Assembly: GCA_027596035.1 (NCBI GenBank)
Contig: JADGJA010000030.1
Location: forward strand, 1-64,000
DNA: 64,000 nucleotides
Reading direction: 5' to 3'
Origin: Thoreauomyces humboldtii
Lineage: Eukaryota; Chytridiomycota; Chytridiomycetes; Spizellomycetales; Powellomycetaceae
The notes under the pieces are model-generated. The model saw nothing but the letters and a program-made list of their open reading frames with translations, made no database searches and had not been told where the DNA came from. Both the position numbers and the translations under genes were made by a program. Positions 35,844-48,150 of the stretch are shown here, one piece after another (position 1 is the first letter of the stretch; the number at the start of each line of letters is the position of its first letter).

Positions 35844-38362
35844 ATGTCGACCGAAATGAAAGACCTAGGGTCCCAGCACCACTCCGTGATCGACGTGGAA
35901 ACCTCGATCCATAAGCATGATAGAGGCATCCCAGACAAACCAGACCGTCGCGAGAGTTTGCCCAACGTCCATCACGACGACGACAAGGATGCTGTGACCA
36001 TCGACATATCGCAGCAACAACCCGACTCTGTCAACAACAACGCAGAGGGCCTCCGTCACCGCGGGAAGAAAAACTTGGAAGACAGGTCGGGAAAGGCGCA
36101 CCACGAGGACATGGAGATTTACTGGGAGGATGTGAAATACGCTATCCAGACTGGAAGCGGGAAGGAGAAAAAGGAGCGTCAGATCCTTCACGGGGATAGA
36201 GGACGCGCCAAGGTGCGGGACGGTTGCATTGCGGGTCGTGCATTTCTATCTTTGACACTGATCTTGCGTCGCGTGCTCTCCCCTCATAGCCTGGAGAGAT
36301 CGTCGCGCTGATGGGCGGCTCTGGAGCTGGAAAAACAACTCTTTTGAACATCTTGGCCGGCCGGGTTGCAGCCGGCGAGCCTACCGGGAAAATTTTGGCG
36401 AACGGAAAAGTGCGTGACCGCAGGACATGGAAAAGGACAGTTGGTTACGTCGAACAAGAGGATCTTTTGTACGAGAACCTTACGGTCCGCGAGACGTTGG
36501 CGACCGCAGCCATGCTGCGACTCCCCTCAAAGCTCTACACGAAGGCCGAGAAACTGGCTCGTGTCGAAACCGTCATGGAGCAATTGGGGATCGCCCACGT
36601 TGCGGACTCACGGATCGGTAGTCCCGCGACTGGCGGAATTAGCGGGGGCGAAAAGAAGCGCGTCAGCATCGGGGTAAGCGAACCGTGTGCCTGTCCTTAC
36701 TTGGTTGCTTGAGCTGGGTCCTGATTTTCCTTTTTTTTTCAGGTGGAGTTGGTAACGGACCCTGGAACGTTGTTTTTGGATGAGCCAACCACTGGTCTCG
36801 ATAGTAATACCGCAAACTCGATTGTTGAGATGATGAAGGGTTTCGCTACCAAGACGGGCAAGGTAATCTTGCTTTTCTTGGAATATTGTGTTTTGTTGTG
36901 CTCACGTTCCCTCCTTATTAGACCATCATTATGACGATTCATATGCCTCGGGAAACAATTTTGGACATGATCGATAAAGTCGCTCTCATCAGCAAAGGTC
37001 GTATGGTCTGGTTTGGTCCAGCCAAGGACGCTTTGGCGCACTTTGAGAACTTGGGACATAAATGCCCGAAGCAAACCAATCCTGCCGATTTCTTCCTCGG
37101 TAGGAGGGACTCGAAAATTGCTTGTGTCGATCTTCAGGTGTACTCATGTTACCGTCTTCCCAGATTTGATCAGTGTAGATAATCGTGACAAGAAGTCGCA
37201 GGGAAAGGTCGATAACCTGATATCGGAGTGGGACAAAGTCGAAACGGATTATATTCCTCCTATCGATGATGGCGTTCGTCAGGACGCTACGAACACGCAG
37301 GACGCTATGAATACGAAGGCTGGTCGTGCCGAGGTGGCCGACAGCTGGAAGGATTCGGTAGACGGCGATCGCTGGGCCACAAGCTGGTTCTCCGAGTTCA
37401 CTGTGTTGTTGCAAAGGAATTTCAAGGTTTGTTTTTATCCTTTGCATGTGAGCGTGTGTAATTTCGCTGATGACTGGGTAATCCCTTAGCAAACCATCCG
37501 CAACCGCACCATTGTCATCAGCGGATTTGGCCAGCAGTTCATCATGATGCTTCTACTTGGCTTCGTTTTCTTCCGAATCAAGGATGACCAAGCGTCGGTG
37601 CAAAACCGGCAGGGGGTGCTTTTCTTCCTTTGCATCAACCAAACCTTCAGCTTTCTCATGCCCATTATCACTGTCTGGCCATTGGAGCGTCGCATCATTC
37701 TTCGAGAGCGAGCATCCGGATCCTATCGCACGAGCGCCGTGTACCTCGCCAAAGCCGTTTCACAGTGGCCGCTGGCTGCTCTGTCATCCTTACTCTTTAG
37801 CATACCAGTTTATTGGCTCATCGGACTTCACCCGACGTAAGTACCGCTACCTGTGAGACTTGCAATTCTCATCTTTAATAGTTCTTTCTATCGGTGTAGG
37901 TTCGTCAGATGGCTACTCTTCCAGGTCATCACCCAGTGTTTGGTCCTGGCAGCGCAGAGTCTCGGCATGCTGATCGGATCCTCGGTTCCAAATGTGCAAA
38001 TGGCGCAGGTCTTCGGACCTCTTGTCGTCGTTATGTTCGTCGTCTTTGGCGGCAACTTTGCTAACCAAGACTCGATTACCGTCGTACTTCGTTGGATTCA
38101 ATGGTTGTCGCTCATTCGATATGCATACGGCGCATACATGCAAAACGAATTCAACGGCCTCACATTCCAGTGCAGTGGTGGGAGCTCTGGTGCCTCTTCC
38201 AGTTGCAATCCACAGGGAGAGGCAATCGTCGCTTCATTCGGCCTGAACACCCCTTCCGTTGGGATCTGCATCCTTGTGCTGTTGGCTCTTGCCGTCGCCT
38301 TCCAGGTGCTGGCTGCGCTGGTGCTGCGCAAAACCACGCGAATGCGAATGCGCATCATATAG
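35844..38362 (+). CDS. ABCG half-transporter (NBD-TMD)
   Basis: At least seven exons (the first ends at 36212, the second starts at 36290). One nucleotide-binding domain has Walker A GGSGAGKTT, signature ISGGEKKRVSIG, Walker B LFLDEPTTGLDS and switch His in MTIHMPRE. A single transmembrane half follows, with ABCG2-like hydrophobic helices (QFIMMLLLGFVFF, LFFLCINQTFSFLMPII) and a loop rich in Ser/Cys near the C-terminus. Such proteins work as dimers and export lipids or xenobiotics. The C-terminus is strongly basic (RKTTRMRMRII). Start chosen at the ATG (MSTEMKD), since the reading frame further upstream has no ATG. The hydrophilic N-terminus is about 90 residues long. Confidence 0.93.
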
Positions 38363-38767
38363 AGCCCATCCCCTCTCTGACGCTTCCTGTGACCCTGCAT
38401 TCTCTGAACGCTACAATATTGTTGACTTGTTAATATATTAATTGAAGTAGACGATGCCTGGCTCCGGCATGCGGCGTGATCGGGTTATCGCTGTCGATGG
38501 TTAGCATCGCAGATGTCTTCAGCTAGCAGTCCTGGAAGCTCGTCTCTTCTGATGCAGTGCCAGGCACGTCAGTATCAACCCAAACGGCATTTTCCGCTCT
38601 CTCAAGCGCGGGCCTTCTCTATTTGTATGGTCACCACTTATTTCGTCGACCATCACGAGCGATAGCCCGAGCACGCTCGCGCCATAAGAACTTTGAACCG
38701 CGACCCCCAACTGACAGCAAGTAGGTCAGAGATGCAAGATTTATTTCAAAGATAAAGAGAAGAAAAT
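38363..38767. other. Convergent intergenic region
   Basis: About 400 nt between the 3' ends of the ABCG half-transporter and RPS25. No gene seen. Confidence 0.5.
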
Positions 38768-39765
38768 CTACTCTTCAGCAGCGGCCTCCTCGGTCTCCTT
38801 CTTGTTCGCCTTCTCCTCTGCCTCGTCAGCCTAGAGGATAAACTCAGATCAGAAAAGTATGCAGAGTAACCATGGACCAGATTCAACTCACCTTGGTGGA
38901 ACGAGTGTAGATGAGCTGGGACTTGTGGGTAGAGACGACACGGATGTGGCCCTCAGCGGCGAGCTGGCGGATGGCAACGCGAGCCAGGGATCCGTTGATT
39001 CGCAGACGGTCAACGAGCACGGAGGGGGTGATCAGCTTGTACGTCTGGACCTCCTTGTAGAGCTTGTCGAAGGTGGTCTTGTCGAAGACAACGGCGTTGT
39101 TGGCCTTGTCCTTCACCTTTCCCTTGGACCACTTCTACTCGCCAACTGATGTTAAGCTAAACGTCTCCGGTGTCAAGCAAACGACATGCCTGCGCTGCAC
39201 GTACCTTCTTCTTGGCCTTGCCACCACCGCTGGAGGTGGGCTTAGCCGGTTTGGCTGCTACTTTTGGGGGCTGTCATAGGGGAAGAAGGATCCAGGTGAG
39301 CAATACGGTCCTGATGGTGACCGGACGCCCTTTCGTGCCGAGTGGGAACTGGGAGCGAAGCGCTTCCGCCGGCTACTGATGCTGCTCTGGGCAACAAGCA
39401 TTTGCTCCATCCTGCGAGTGCTTCCTCAAGTTCCCCAGTCGCAAATGAAAATCGAAGGTCGCTCCGTTCTCGGTTCCGACGAAAGCGGTGGATAAGATGG
39501 CGACGTAGGTACATTTCACGTCGTTCTCCTTCGTAGGTGCTGAATACGCAGTTGCTTGTTGATTCGTCCGGAGGCAGCGTGTAGACACTATCGCGGGTAA
39601 TGCCAATTCCCACTCCCTCCCGCCATGCATCCATCCGTCCCTTCAACCATCCATCCATCCATCCATCTGCATTTGTGATGCAGAGCCCGGCGGCAGGGCT
39701 CTCCATCGTTCGTCTGTCCGGGGCTCGTGCGTTTGGGTCGGGAATGGCCAGTAGCTACCCACCAT
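38768..39765 (-). CDS. RPS25: 40S ribosomal protein S25 (eS25)
   Basis: Exons 39205-39270, 38892-39134 and 38768-38830, plus an ATG-only first exon proposed at 39763-39765, encode 124 aa, the normal length. The body reads [45 protein letters not shown] and IYTRSTK, all typical of eS25. The C-terminal exon gives a charged tail ([12 protein letters not shown]). Exon 2 starts at codon 2 (PPKVAAKP) after a CAG acceptor, so the start codon must lie upstream. ATG followed by GTGGGT at 39765 is the best candidate and gives a 492-nt intron 1. An alternative is the ATG inside the GGAT repeat near 39650. A pyrimidine tract and GACATA precede the proposed start, as in RPS15. Confidence 0.92.
39595..39668 (-). 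promoter_or_regulatory. Intron-1 element of RPS25: GGAT repeat plus CATTACCC
   Basis: In sense orientation the first intron has five GGAT units (39647-39667), starting 98 nt after the proposed ATG. CATTACCC follows 45 nt later (39595-39602). Order and spacing match the RPS15 intron. Confidence 0.45.
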
Positions 39766-40157
39766 TTTCGAGTATGTCGAGGAAAGGCAGAGAAGGAGTG
39801 GGGTGCGAGACCTCGTCGGCTTTGGAGCAACGGGGGGAGCGAGGCCGAGCGAAAGACCGTGGCTGTGCACTTGATCCTCTGGGACCTCTTCCCGTCCGTC
39901 GGACTTTCCGGAGGGGGCTCTGTCACGGTCCAGCTCGGTGTCCTGGACTGCAATATACACCGGTTTTGCAGATGATTGAAGGTCGGCATGATTGGATCAG
40001 CTTGCGACTATTTCCGGTGCACCTTTCGGGTTTTAAGAATTCCTTTCAAAACTCTGTAGACGATCGCAACCCCGTGAGATTCTAGCAGTATACACCATAA
40101 AAACCAGTCGGACGAAGATCCACTGCGTTCTACGTAGGCCTTCCACCTCCAGCATCC
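39766..40157. other. Divergent promoter, RPS25 / disordered protein gene
   Basis: About 390 nt between divergent starts. The RPS25 side has a pyrimidine-rich tract (sense CTCCTTCTCTGCCTTTCCTC) just before the proposed ATG. No coding region supported. Confidence 0.45.
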
Positions 40158-42578
40158 ATGACCGAATCTCATCACGACACCGCAGCGAACCCAGCTCCAT
40201 TGATCCCCAACGACAGTGGCATCGATCTTGGGGACAAGGCAGTCCATGGTCACGTCCCGGACGCCGCTTCTTTGACAGCGGCTTCAGCTCGGTCAGCGAA
40301 GTCCGCAGCCTCAACTTCGGAAGCCTCTACCGCACGACCAACTACCACAGGGAGCAAGCTACCATCCCGCCCTCACACGCAGTCCTCCCGCGTTGTCACG
40401 GGGATGTTCGGAAAGTTTGGCATCCGATTTGTCGAGGTTTCGAAAGAAGTCGCCGCGGGAACCGTGAATCCTTTGGGGGAATTAGCCGGGGACAACTCAC
40501 CGCCCAAAGTGAGCTCTGTGTCAGCTCCTTCGAAGGACACAGACAAGTGCGTTGACGAAGCTCAGACCACGGAGACGGAACAAGCTGCTGAGCACCACGT
40601 CGTCGACAGCGCGCCTGCCGATGCTGAATGCGCTTCCGATGCTACGCATCCTGCCGCTGAAACGTTAACGGACCCGGAAAAGGCGGAAGAGCAGGATCAC
40701 TTGGCACATATACATTGGAATGAGGAAGAGGTCACGAGGAAGCATGATGTGTCTATGGAAAGACCGCCTCGGGTCCCTGTCCAGTATTCGGGTCACGCCG
40801 GGACTGGACAGCCTGACAGCCTGGCGGCCCGATCTGCGGCGGTAGCCACAGCGGTAGCAACAGTGGACCCTCGAATGTCTCCACCAGATTCAGCATCTCA
40901 AGCGCGCTTCGCCACTGCCCTGGCATGCCTCCTCGATCACGATTTCAGTTCAACCGAGCTGTCGGGATGGAGCGCGGAAGCTGCTGGAGAGCTGACGGTT
41001 TTCCATCTCGAGCAACGTGATGCATCGGACTCATCGACTGCCGCGAACGCTATGGTGACAACCGCGCACAACGCTAGTCTCGTGCTTCCACCCCGGATTG
41101 GAACTCCAGATGGTGGAGGCGTGCGATGGCGAGGCGCCAGTCATGTCGGACCTCGTAACTCAGCCGGACTGATGGAAGCACCGACAGCGTTTCAGCAGCA
41201 CATCCAGTCCATGCATCATCCCCTTGCCAAGGGGGGCTACACTGTAACACCATCCTGGAAGAATCGAAAAGAACCAGCGGTGGAATTGGGCGGAGCTATC
41301 ATCGAAGCTGCTGTAGGAAGAATTGGGACACCTCCTACCTACCGAGACGGCTACCTCATGGACGCAAACCTCCCGCTAAGATATAACTTCATTCACCCCC
41401 CACTGCCGCCAGGCTCGGAAAGAGGAAGCGACACTGATCTTGGGAAAGATGCCTACATCGAGCAAGGGCATACGCTTTTGCAGTCTCAGCACGCTTCACA
41501 AGGTTCTCAACAGTCGCAGTCGCAACAAACGCTTCAACAACAGCAGCAGCAACATCGTCAAACTCAGAACACGGCAACAGGCAGCACTACCGCGCATGCG
41601 TTCCCGTTTGCTGAGGAGCGAGGCAACGGTGCATCTGATTCAACTTTGCAACTTGGTACTTCGCAAAGCATGTCAGCGCCGACTTCCACAGTCCTCCATC
41701 AGCACATCCAGCAACAAAACACTACCGCCGGAACACAAAATCTGCCAGGAACAGGGCAGGCCCCTTCCTCTGTAGATCAAGCTACCACAACTCAGTGGCG
41801 GCATCAACGAGCCAAAGCTGCGATGACCATGAAGGAGCTCAAGAAGGTTTTCCCACCATTGATGAAGCAGTATCTGGGCAAGACGCGATCATCGACCACG
41901 GCGGAGAGGACTGCTGCAAGAGTTCTTACCACGCGGCAAGGTCACAAACCGGGCGGTCAGACGCACTACCAGCATCGACATTCCACGCATGATCATCAAT
42001 ATGGACGCTATCAATCCGGACAGCAGCAGGTCATGGCTGAGAGGCCGATTTCACGCCGCGCCCCGCCTCAAAGATTAAGGATCCGACATGGCGCTCCAAA
42101 GGTTCGGTCGTTCCCCAAGGCCTGTCATCGTTGTCTCTTTTCGCACTGCACTCTACTAACTGCTCACTTTGGAATATTCTAGCCGAACACCACTTGGCAG
42201 AGACTAGACGCCGAATTTCAGGCCCACGGGAACAACGCACACACTAGCCCGCCGCTTAGCGCATCGACCGCGTACAAGTCGCCACTTGCTTTGCATACGC
42301 ACGCGCGCCTTCCAAACCTCGCTCCATCCCCGTACAATTCTCCCACTCTTGCCGTGACGTTCATCCACCCCAAACCCCACAAGCCCGGAAGCCGTCTTCC
42401 ATTATTGCAATCGTGTTCCCACCATAGTGGGAGGGGCGGAAAAGGCGGGACGCTCAGAGGGCTCAGCGAGGCCAGCGGCGGAACCTCGCTCTCTGCAAGT
42501 CTGATGCTGATAAGAAACGCCGGGATGGTATATCCCCGAAATCGGAAGGGCGAGTCGCGATTCCCCACTCTCGTATAG
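40158..42578 (+). CDS. Disordered Gln-rich hypothetical protein, 779 aa
   Basis: Exons 40158-42101 and 42183-42578 join in frame across an 81-nt intron (acceptor ATTCTAG). This avoids the in-intron stop at 42180 and adds 131 residues. The protein is mostly low-complexity: Ala/Ser/Thr-rich at the N-terminus, glutamine-rich at about 435-480 (QSQQTLQQQQQQ), His-rich near 615-640. Short less-disordered motifs are GMFGKFGIRFVEVSKEV, HIHWNEEEVTRKHDV, TALACLLDHDF and MKELKKVFPPLMKQYLGK. The C-terminus is proline- and basic-rich. I recognise no family. It could be a regulatory or scaffold protein, but nothing in the sequence decides this. Confidence 0.75.
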
Positions 42579-42810
42579 ACGTTTTTCTCTTTCTTCCTTC
42601 CGTAGTACTTTCGGTTTTTCGGTGATAGAAACCGTGCACTTGATATTGCTGGATGGATATCCATCTTCCGCTCTCTACCCCGAATTCTGTCGCTCATCTT
42701 GATTGAATGAGTAGGATCGTACGCATATCGGGAAATGAGGCTATGATAGGATTCAATGAGCGTATGACTGCTACAGCCAAGCAGATGATATTATTTTTAT
42801 ATGCAACTGC

Positions 42811-45456
42811 CTATCCGGGGTTGTGAGATGGGCCGGCCGGAGGAGGATTGGCGTGGGTATGTGGCCCAGAGCTTGCTGAAGAAACAACTGATGTGTTGGC
42901 TCCTTGGTTCCCAGGGGCAGGCGGCCCGAGTGCAGGTCCACTCAAGACGCTCGCAAAAACGCGCATAGCGGTTTCGATGTCCATGAGTCCACTTTGAGCA
43001 GGTGCGGGGGGAGGTGACATAGAGTAATGGAAAGTGTGAGGTTGTGCTGGAAAAGGTGGTGCTGGAAAAGGTTGTGCTGGAAATGGTTGTGGCATGAGGT
43101 TTTGCGGAAGAAACGGTGTTGACGAATATGGGAAGAGTGGCTGGGGCGTCATAGTATATTGCGGCTGCTGGTACCCTGGAAGTGGAAAGGACTGTTGCAG
43201 CACCTGCGGAGGGAAAGGATAATGGGGAACGGCCTGAGCCTGGGCGGACGATTCGAATATGGCTGACGACAAAGGTTGCCTCCACTGCTCCCGCTTGTCG
43301 GAGTTACTTCGCGACGATCGTGCTGATGCGGATGTAGAGGCCGCTACTGTGTCGAGGCGGGCACGCTTTTGCTGCGGCTCAAACGTGGGAGTTTGCGAGG
43401 AGGCTTTGCGATGGTTTGGGACGTAATCCATGTGGTGGCCCTCGTTAGAGACTCGGGGGGGCTTCATTGACGAGCGGAGGTCCAGCTCCTTAGCGGCTTG
43501 ATGGCAAGCTCGCATTTTAGCGTCTGCTTTTCGACTATACTCAAAGTCTCCAATGCTGTTCCATTCTCCCAAACCGTCGATAGTGATGTAACACGTGAAG
43601 AAGCCCTTTGGTGAGCGCTCGAAACGCGTGACCATGACTTTGTTGTTGTTTTGACAATGCTGATTGAGAAGAGCCACGGCATTGGCTGTAGCACCCAGTC
43701 CGGCGGGGCGCAACGACATTGCAGCTACGGATTCAACCGTGATGCCCTTCGCAAGGCACGCCACTTCTGCCGCATCCTCCTTTGCCTCAGTCCGCTTCGC
43801 ATGAGCTGCACGCGAGGTGTAATGTATGCCTTCCAATACCACGGTAGCTTTGTGGGAGCGACTACCGACGCCGGTAGACTCGAATGTCCACTCGACAGGC
43901 GTTCCACTGCGAAGAGCATAGTTCCCTATGGTGATGAGATGGGACCGTTGCTTTTTGCCGATAGCTGCGCCAGGAAGTATGCTTCCAGCAACGTCATCCA
44001 AACGGTTCTGATCGTGATTGTCGATGCCCATCTCTCCCTCTTCCATGTCAACAAATATCTCCCCTAGTCGACCCGAGAAGTAGCGAGTGCGTCCGGCGGC
44101 GCCCTCCCAGCAAAACATGAACGCACACGCTAAACGTGCCGCTCCCTCGGCAGCGTCATTCGGATTTTCAAAGAGGAACGATGACTCGTAGTTTTGATTT
44201 GCTACAAATAGCCGGCAGCGATGAAGGTGTGTAACCGTTTCAAACATCTTGTAAACAGGCGCTTGATTTTTCGGAAAGTGCTTGTCAGCAAAATCAGCAA
44301 GACGAGCTACACAAGATGCGGTTGCGGACGAGGAATCGACTCGGGGTGTAAACGGAACCGATGCGATCCGGGCAAGGGTCGGCTTCCCAATCGGTGCGCT
44401 CTCCTCGTAAATTTCAATGTGTCGCCCCTCTGTAGTTTCTTTGTCGGCCTCCTCGTCTTGTTTCAAGCCGAGGATGCACGCGGCATCAGTGTTTGCAGCC
44501 GCTTCCAGTGCATATACGTCGGTGTTTGACGTTTCGCTTTGCGACTCGTCGGCATCACTGTCACTGCTACTACTGTCGCTATCACTGCTGCTTTCTTGGC
44601 CCACCTCCGCGATCGTCTCTTTCTCTGCTTCAATTGGGTGTACTACTTGTTGCGGTTGAGGCAAGGCTTCTGGTTCTAGTTTTGAAACGAGTGTGTCTGC
44701 CTTTGGCGGAGCTGTTACCCTCGTTGTGAGCACCGTTGGCTGGATATCGCATCCGGTATCTGATTGCGGCGGCAAGGAGTCATGAACGGGAATCCCGAGT
44801 TTTCTCAAAGCTTGTTCGACGAGCACTACTTCGCCACTTGCGCCGAGGACCACTACGCCGGCGACCGTCAATAGTCCGACTACGTATTCTGCTACACCAC
44901 CAGGTTCATCACAAATTGTACAAAGCTCGGTGACGGTGCTTGCTGACTGCAAGTGAAAAATGCGTGGATCACGAATAGCTCGTGCAAATTTCCTGTTGAC
45001 AACGTTGCGAGAGGTAGTCGGAAGTCCGCTCAGCACCAGCGCCGCGAAATTCGGGACCGTCGAGTGAGCGACGACATTTCGGGGGGCTAATGCCTGAACT
45101 TCCTGACGTGCCCCAGCAACGATGCAAAGAAACTGTGTATTCGACGGGAAGAGTTCGTGAAGCAAGGACCAAGAAGTGCTGAGAAGCTAAGAACCGGAAA
45201 CGGTGAACACAACAAGAGCAGCATACGGCGGGACATTCCGGAAACTTACCTCCTCCGTAATCACAAGGCCACGGCCTTGCCAGAGTGCGCTGGGCCCTGC
45301 CGAGTCCGAGGGAGCTGCAACAACGAGACGCACGTCCGCCGGTATCAGGAAACACTTTGCCGACTCCGCGACGGAAGAGATGGAGATAACGTAAAGCCTT
45401 GTGGGAGCCGCCCCAGCCCCAATCAGATCAGAGACTGCTTGCTTGAGGTCCGCCAT
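42811..45456 (-). CDS. Multi-dsRBD protein with acidic linker, 860 aa
   Basis: Exons 45250-45456 and 42811-45186 join in frame across a 63-nt intron (VITEE | LLSTSW). The N-terminal 210 residues are globular and unassigned. A very acidic Ser/Asp stretch follows (SSSDSDSSSSDSDADES). Three dsRNA-binding-like segments come next. The second, about residues 482-551 (ALRSGTPVEWTFESTG...GIHYTSRAAHAKRTEAKEDA), is the clearest. The third is about 568-636 (ALLNQHCQNNN...SRKADAKMRACHQAAKEL). The first, about 377-431 (PVYKMFETV...NDAAEGAARLACAF), is weaker. The C-terminus is proline/phenylalanine/glutamine-rich with PAQPFPA repeats. No catalytic domain is visible, so a dsRNA-binding cofactor is the plausible reading. 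It could assist silencing or RNA processing; that is inference. Confidence 0.8.
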
Positions 45457-45684
45457 TGCATCCGTGGGACTGCTACGAGTTGTGCGAGGTGGACTTTTTG
45501 GGTTCACTTTGATTGTCGTTAGGTTGGGTGGCCTGCGAGTCCCTGTATCGTTTTCCTGCTGACGGAAGGCGAGCGGAACGAGGTGTGAGGTGTGCGTGTG
45601 CACCCTGCCCAAAAACGGCGCATTCAACAACCTTCACACTCTCCAGCAACGTCAACCCCCCCAGCAAAAGTAGCGAGCACAGAT

Positions 45685-47611
45685 ATGGGCAGCAACAGCG
45701 TCGTGCTCATTCTGACAACAGTTATTTTTGCCATTCTGGTGATCATCGCGGCAATCTATTTTGTTGCGTACTTCCAACATCCTGACGACAAATGGGTGGC
45801 ATGGTTTCCCAAGCTCGTAGTGGTGAGTGCACATAGATCTTGAACGTATATTTCTCTTCCAACCTGAAACAAGCAAGAATCTAGATCTTGGGACTATCAG
45901 TCGCTTGTTATAATGTCTTCCTCCTCCCACTCGATGTGGCGAACCAAAATGGGGAACTCACAGCACCAGGGATCATACCAATGACAAAACTAAGTTTATC
46001 GTTTTATATAATAACGATAGTCTGGTGCCTCGTCGTGGTACCGTTCACGGTATTCTTCTATGAGGGCTCTGACGAAGATGATGGCGATCAAAAGTATGTA
46101 TACAAAGCGGTGATGTCCGCAAGTACGAATCATGCTAACATCCGTTTCGGTAGATCGACGCCGAGCGCATTTGCATACGCATTAAAGTGGCTGACCCCGA
46201 TCTTGATTTTCACCGCCGCCGTCATTTTCGCACTTTATTGGTTTTTGGGATATGCGGACATCGCGGCCACCAGGATCGAAGGAACCCTTACGCCCGGCAC
46301 CGACACCTCACTCCGTGCGTCGCTGGCGTACTGCGACACGACACTCAATACGCTTGGAACAATGACACAGGTATAGGGCAAAAAGATCCGATGCTACATG
46401 AAAGTTTGAGGCGTAGGAGAACATGCTAACTTTGAACTGTTGTGCCTTCCCCGTTCTTTAGTGCATAAGTCAAACAGGCACCATTCATGTCTCGGTCTCG
46501 CCTATTGTATACATAGTAGCAATTGTCTCCTTTGTAGGATGGGTTCTTTTCTCCATCTTCGGAGGCGTGGGCCTTATTGCGCTTCCCGTAGACTGGATCA
46601 GTCAGTTCCTTCACCGGCCCAAGATCATCAAAGCCAACGAATACGCTGAAACGAAAAAGGAAATTGGCCGCAACGCCCAACTTCTGATGGAGGCCGGGAA
46701 GACTCTTAATGAGGAGCTGAAAGGAGCCACCCGCTCCGGCCTTTCGGGAAGGCGGTGGAGGAGAATGAAGAACAGGGAAAACGAGTTCAGGAAGGATGTC
46801 GTGATCCTGGAGTTCCACTATCGCAGGCTGGAGGATTCGTACCGAAATCAAGGTGGAAACTTCATATTGCAGCTAGGGCTCTTCATTGGTGGCATCCTTG
46901 GGTAAGATTGTTGTCGCCGCGGGTACTGCAAATACTTTTCCACTGACTTGATCATGTATCCTCACCCATATACAGAGCTATCCTGTCTGTAGTCTGGTTC
47001 ATTCACATCATTCTGTACCTGATCCCCTGGGCTCTTCATGTCAACCCGTATAGTCCTTTCCTTAACACTTTCCTCACGGACGTCAACGGGGTGCCCTTCC
47101 TCGGAACTGTCTTCTACGCCCTCTTCTCGTTCTACCTTCTTGCATGCGTGCTCAAGGGCAACTCTTCCCTTGGCATGCGCGTCTTCTTTCTTCCCATTCA
47201 TCCTCTACAGTGAGTACTTCAGTTTGGCCGAGGGTCCTGGCCCAATACTCACGAGTCACTTCTAAAGGATTGGCGAGACGTTGATGAACGCGCTAGTATT
47301 CAATACCGGTGTGGTGCTGATCTGCTCCATGTCCGTCGCACAATTTTGCACCCTTGCGTTCGCAAAGTACGCAAAGTACACGTCGAATCAATGTGAGTTC
47401 TTTTCCGTGGCCTATTCTCTGGTCGTCTGTCTGATGTACTCGTTCTATCGCAGCGATTTTCGGCGTGCAAATGCAGAACCTACGGGGCATCCAATATGGC
47501 TACGATGCCTTCATCTTTTTGCTCCTGGGATTCTCCTTCCTCACCGGAGCTTACTCGCTCTACAAACCGCACAACAAACGCAGAGAAAACCAGATGAACT
47601 TCCACTATTAG
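45685..47611 (+). CDS. LMBR1/LIMR-family multi-pass membrane protein
   Basis: Several exons with short introns encode a protein of LMBR1-family layout. It opens with a transmembrane helix (VVLILTTVIFAILVIIAAIYF) and the landmark ACYNVFLLPLDVANQNG. It has paired helices, an internal basic coiled region (NEYAETKKEIGRNAQLLMEAGK...RENEFRKDV) and four C-terminal helices. The end reads VQMQNLRGIQYGYDAFIF, typical of the family. Animal relatives include LMBD1 (lysosomal cobalamin export) and LIMR (lipocalin receptor). Which role applies here cannot be told from sequence. It is divergent from the dsRBD gene with 228 nt between starts. Confidence 0.9.
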
Positions 47612-48150
47612 TTTTCCCTGCCTCGCTTTTTTCACTCCCATGGCGTCTGGAATTAATGTATCTTTAACGTACAAGATCGGTCGTCACCCATGGAGAGGAA
47701 GGCACCATCGTTTGCCCTATAGCCCGCTTTGGCTGACCGCAGGCGAAACGGCCGGCAATAGGGTACACGGCAGCATTTTGGACAGCGTTGGTTCTTTCTC
47801 GCACAATCGCAGTGTAAGAGTCGGGAGGCATGGGCACAGCTTAGACAAACAGCCTGGAACCCGTTCACGGTTCCACGTCCTCATGTGAAAGTCAGCAGTC
47901 ATTGATGCCTCAGAGTTTATGCCTCAGAGTTTATGCCTCAGAGGCCCCACAGCCCATCAATGGAGCGGAGGTGAACATTTGACGCTGCCGAAGACTGGCT
48001 AGATCCTAAGGGCTCGTGTCTTTTGCGAGTGGTTCAAGGGTAAGGGGATTCAACGAACGTAATCACACATGGCGTATGGTCACTAAGGACAAAATGGTGC
48101 TGCTACATAAAGGAGAGTTTTTATATGACCGGCGCAGTGGAAAACCAAAG
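47612..48150. other. Intergenic with short tandem repeat
   Basis: About 540 nt between the LMBR1-family gene and the helicase relic. No gene seen apart from the 14-bp tandem repeat listed separately. Confidence 0.5.
47905..47943. repeat. 14-bp tandem repeat, about 2.8 copies
   Basis: The unit ATGCCTCAGAGTTT is repeated perfectly twice, followed by a partial third copy (ATGCCTCAGAG). Confidence 0.9.
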
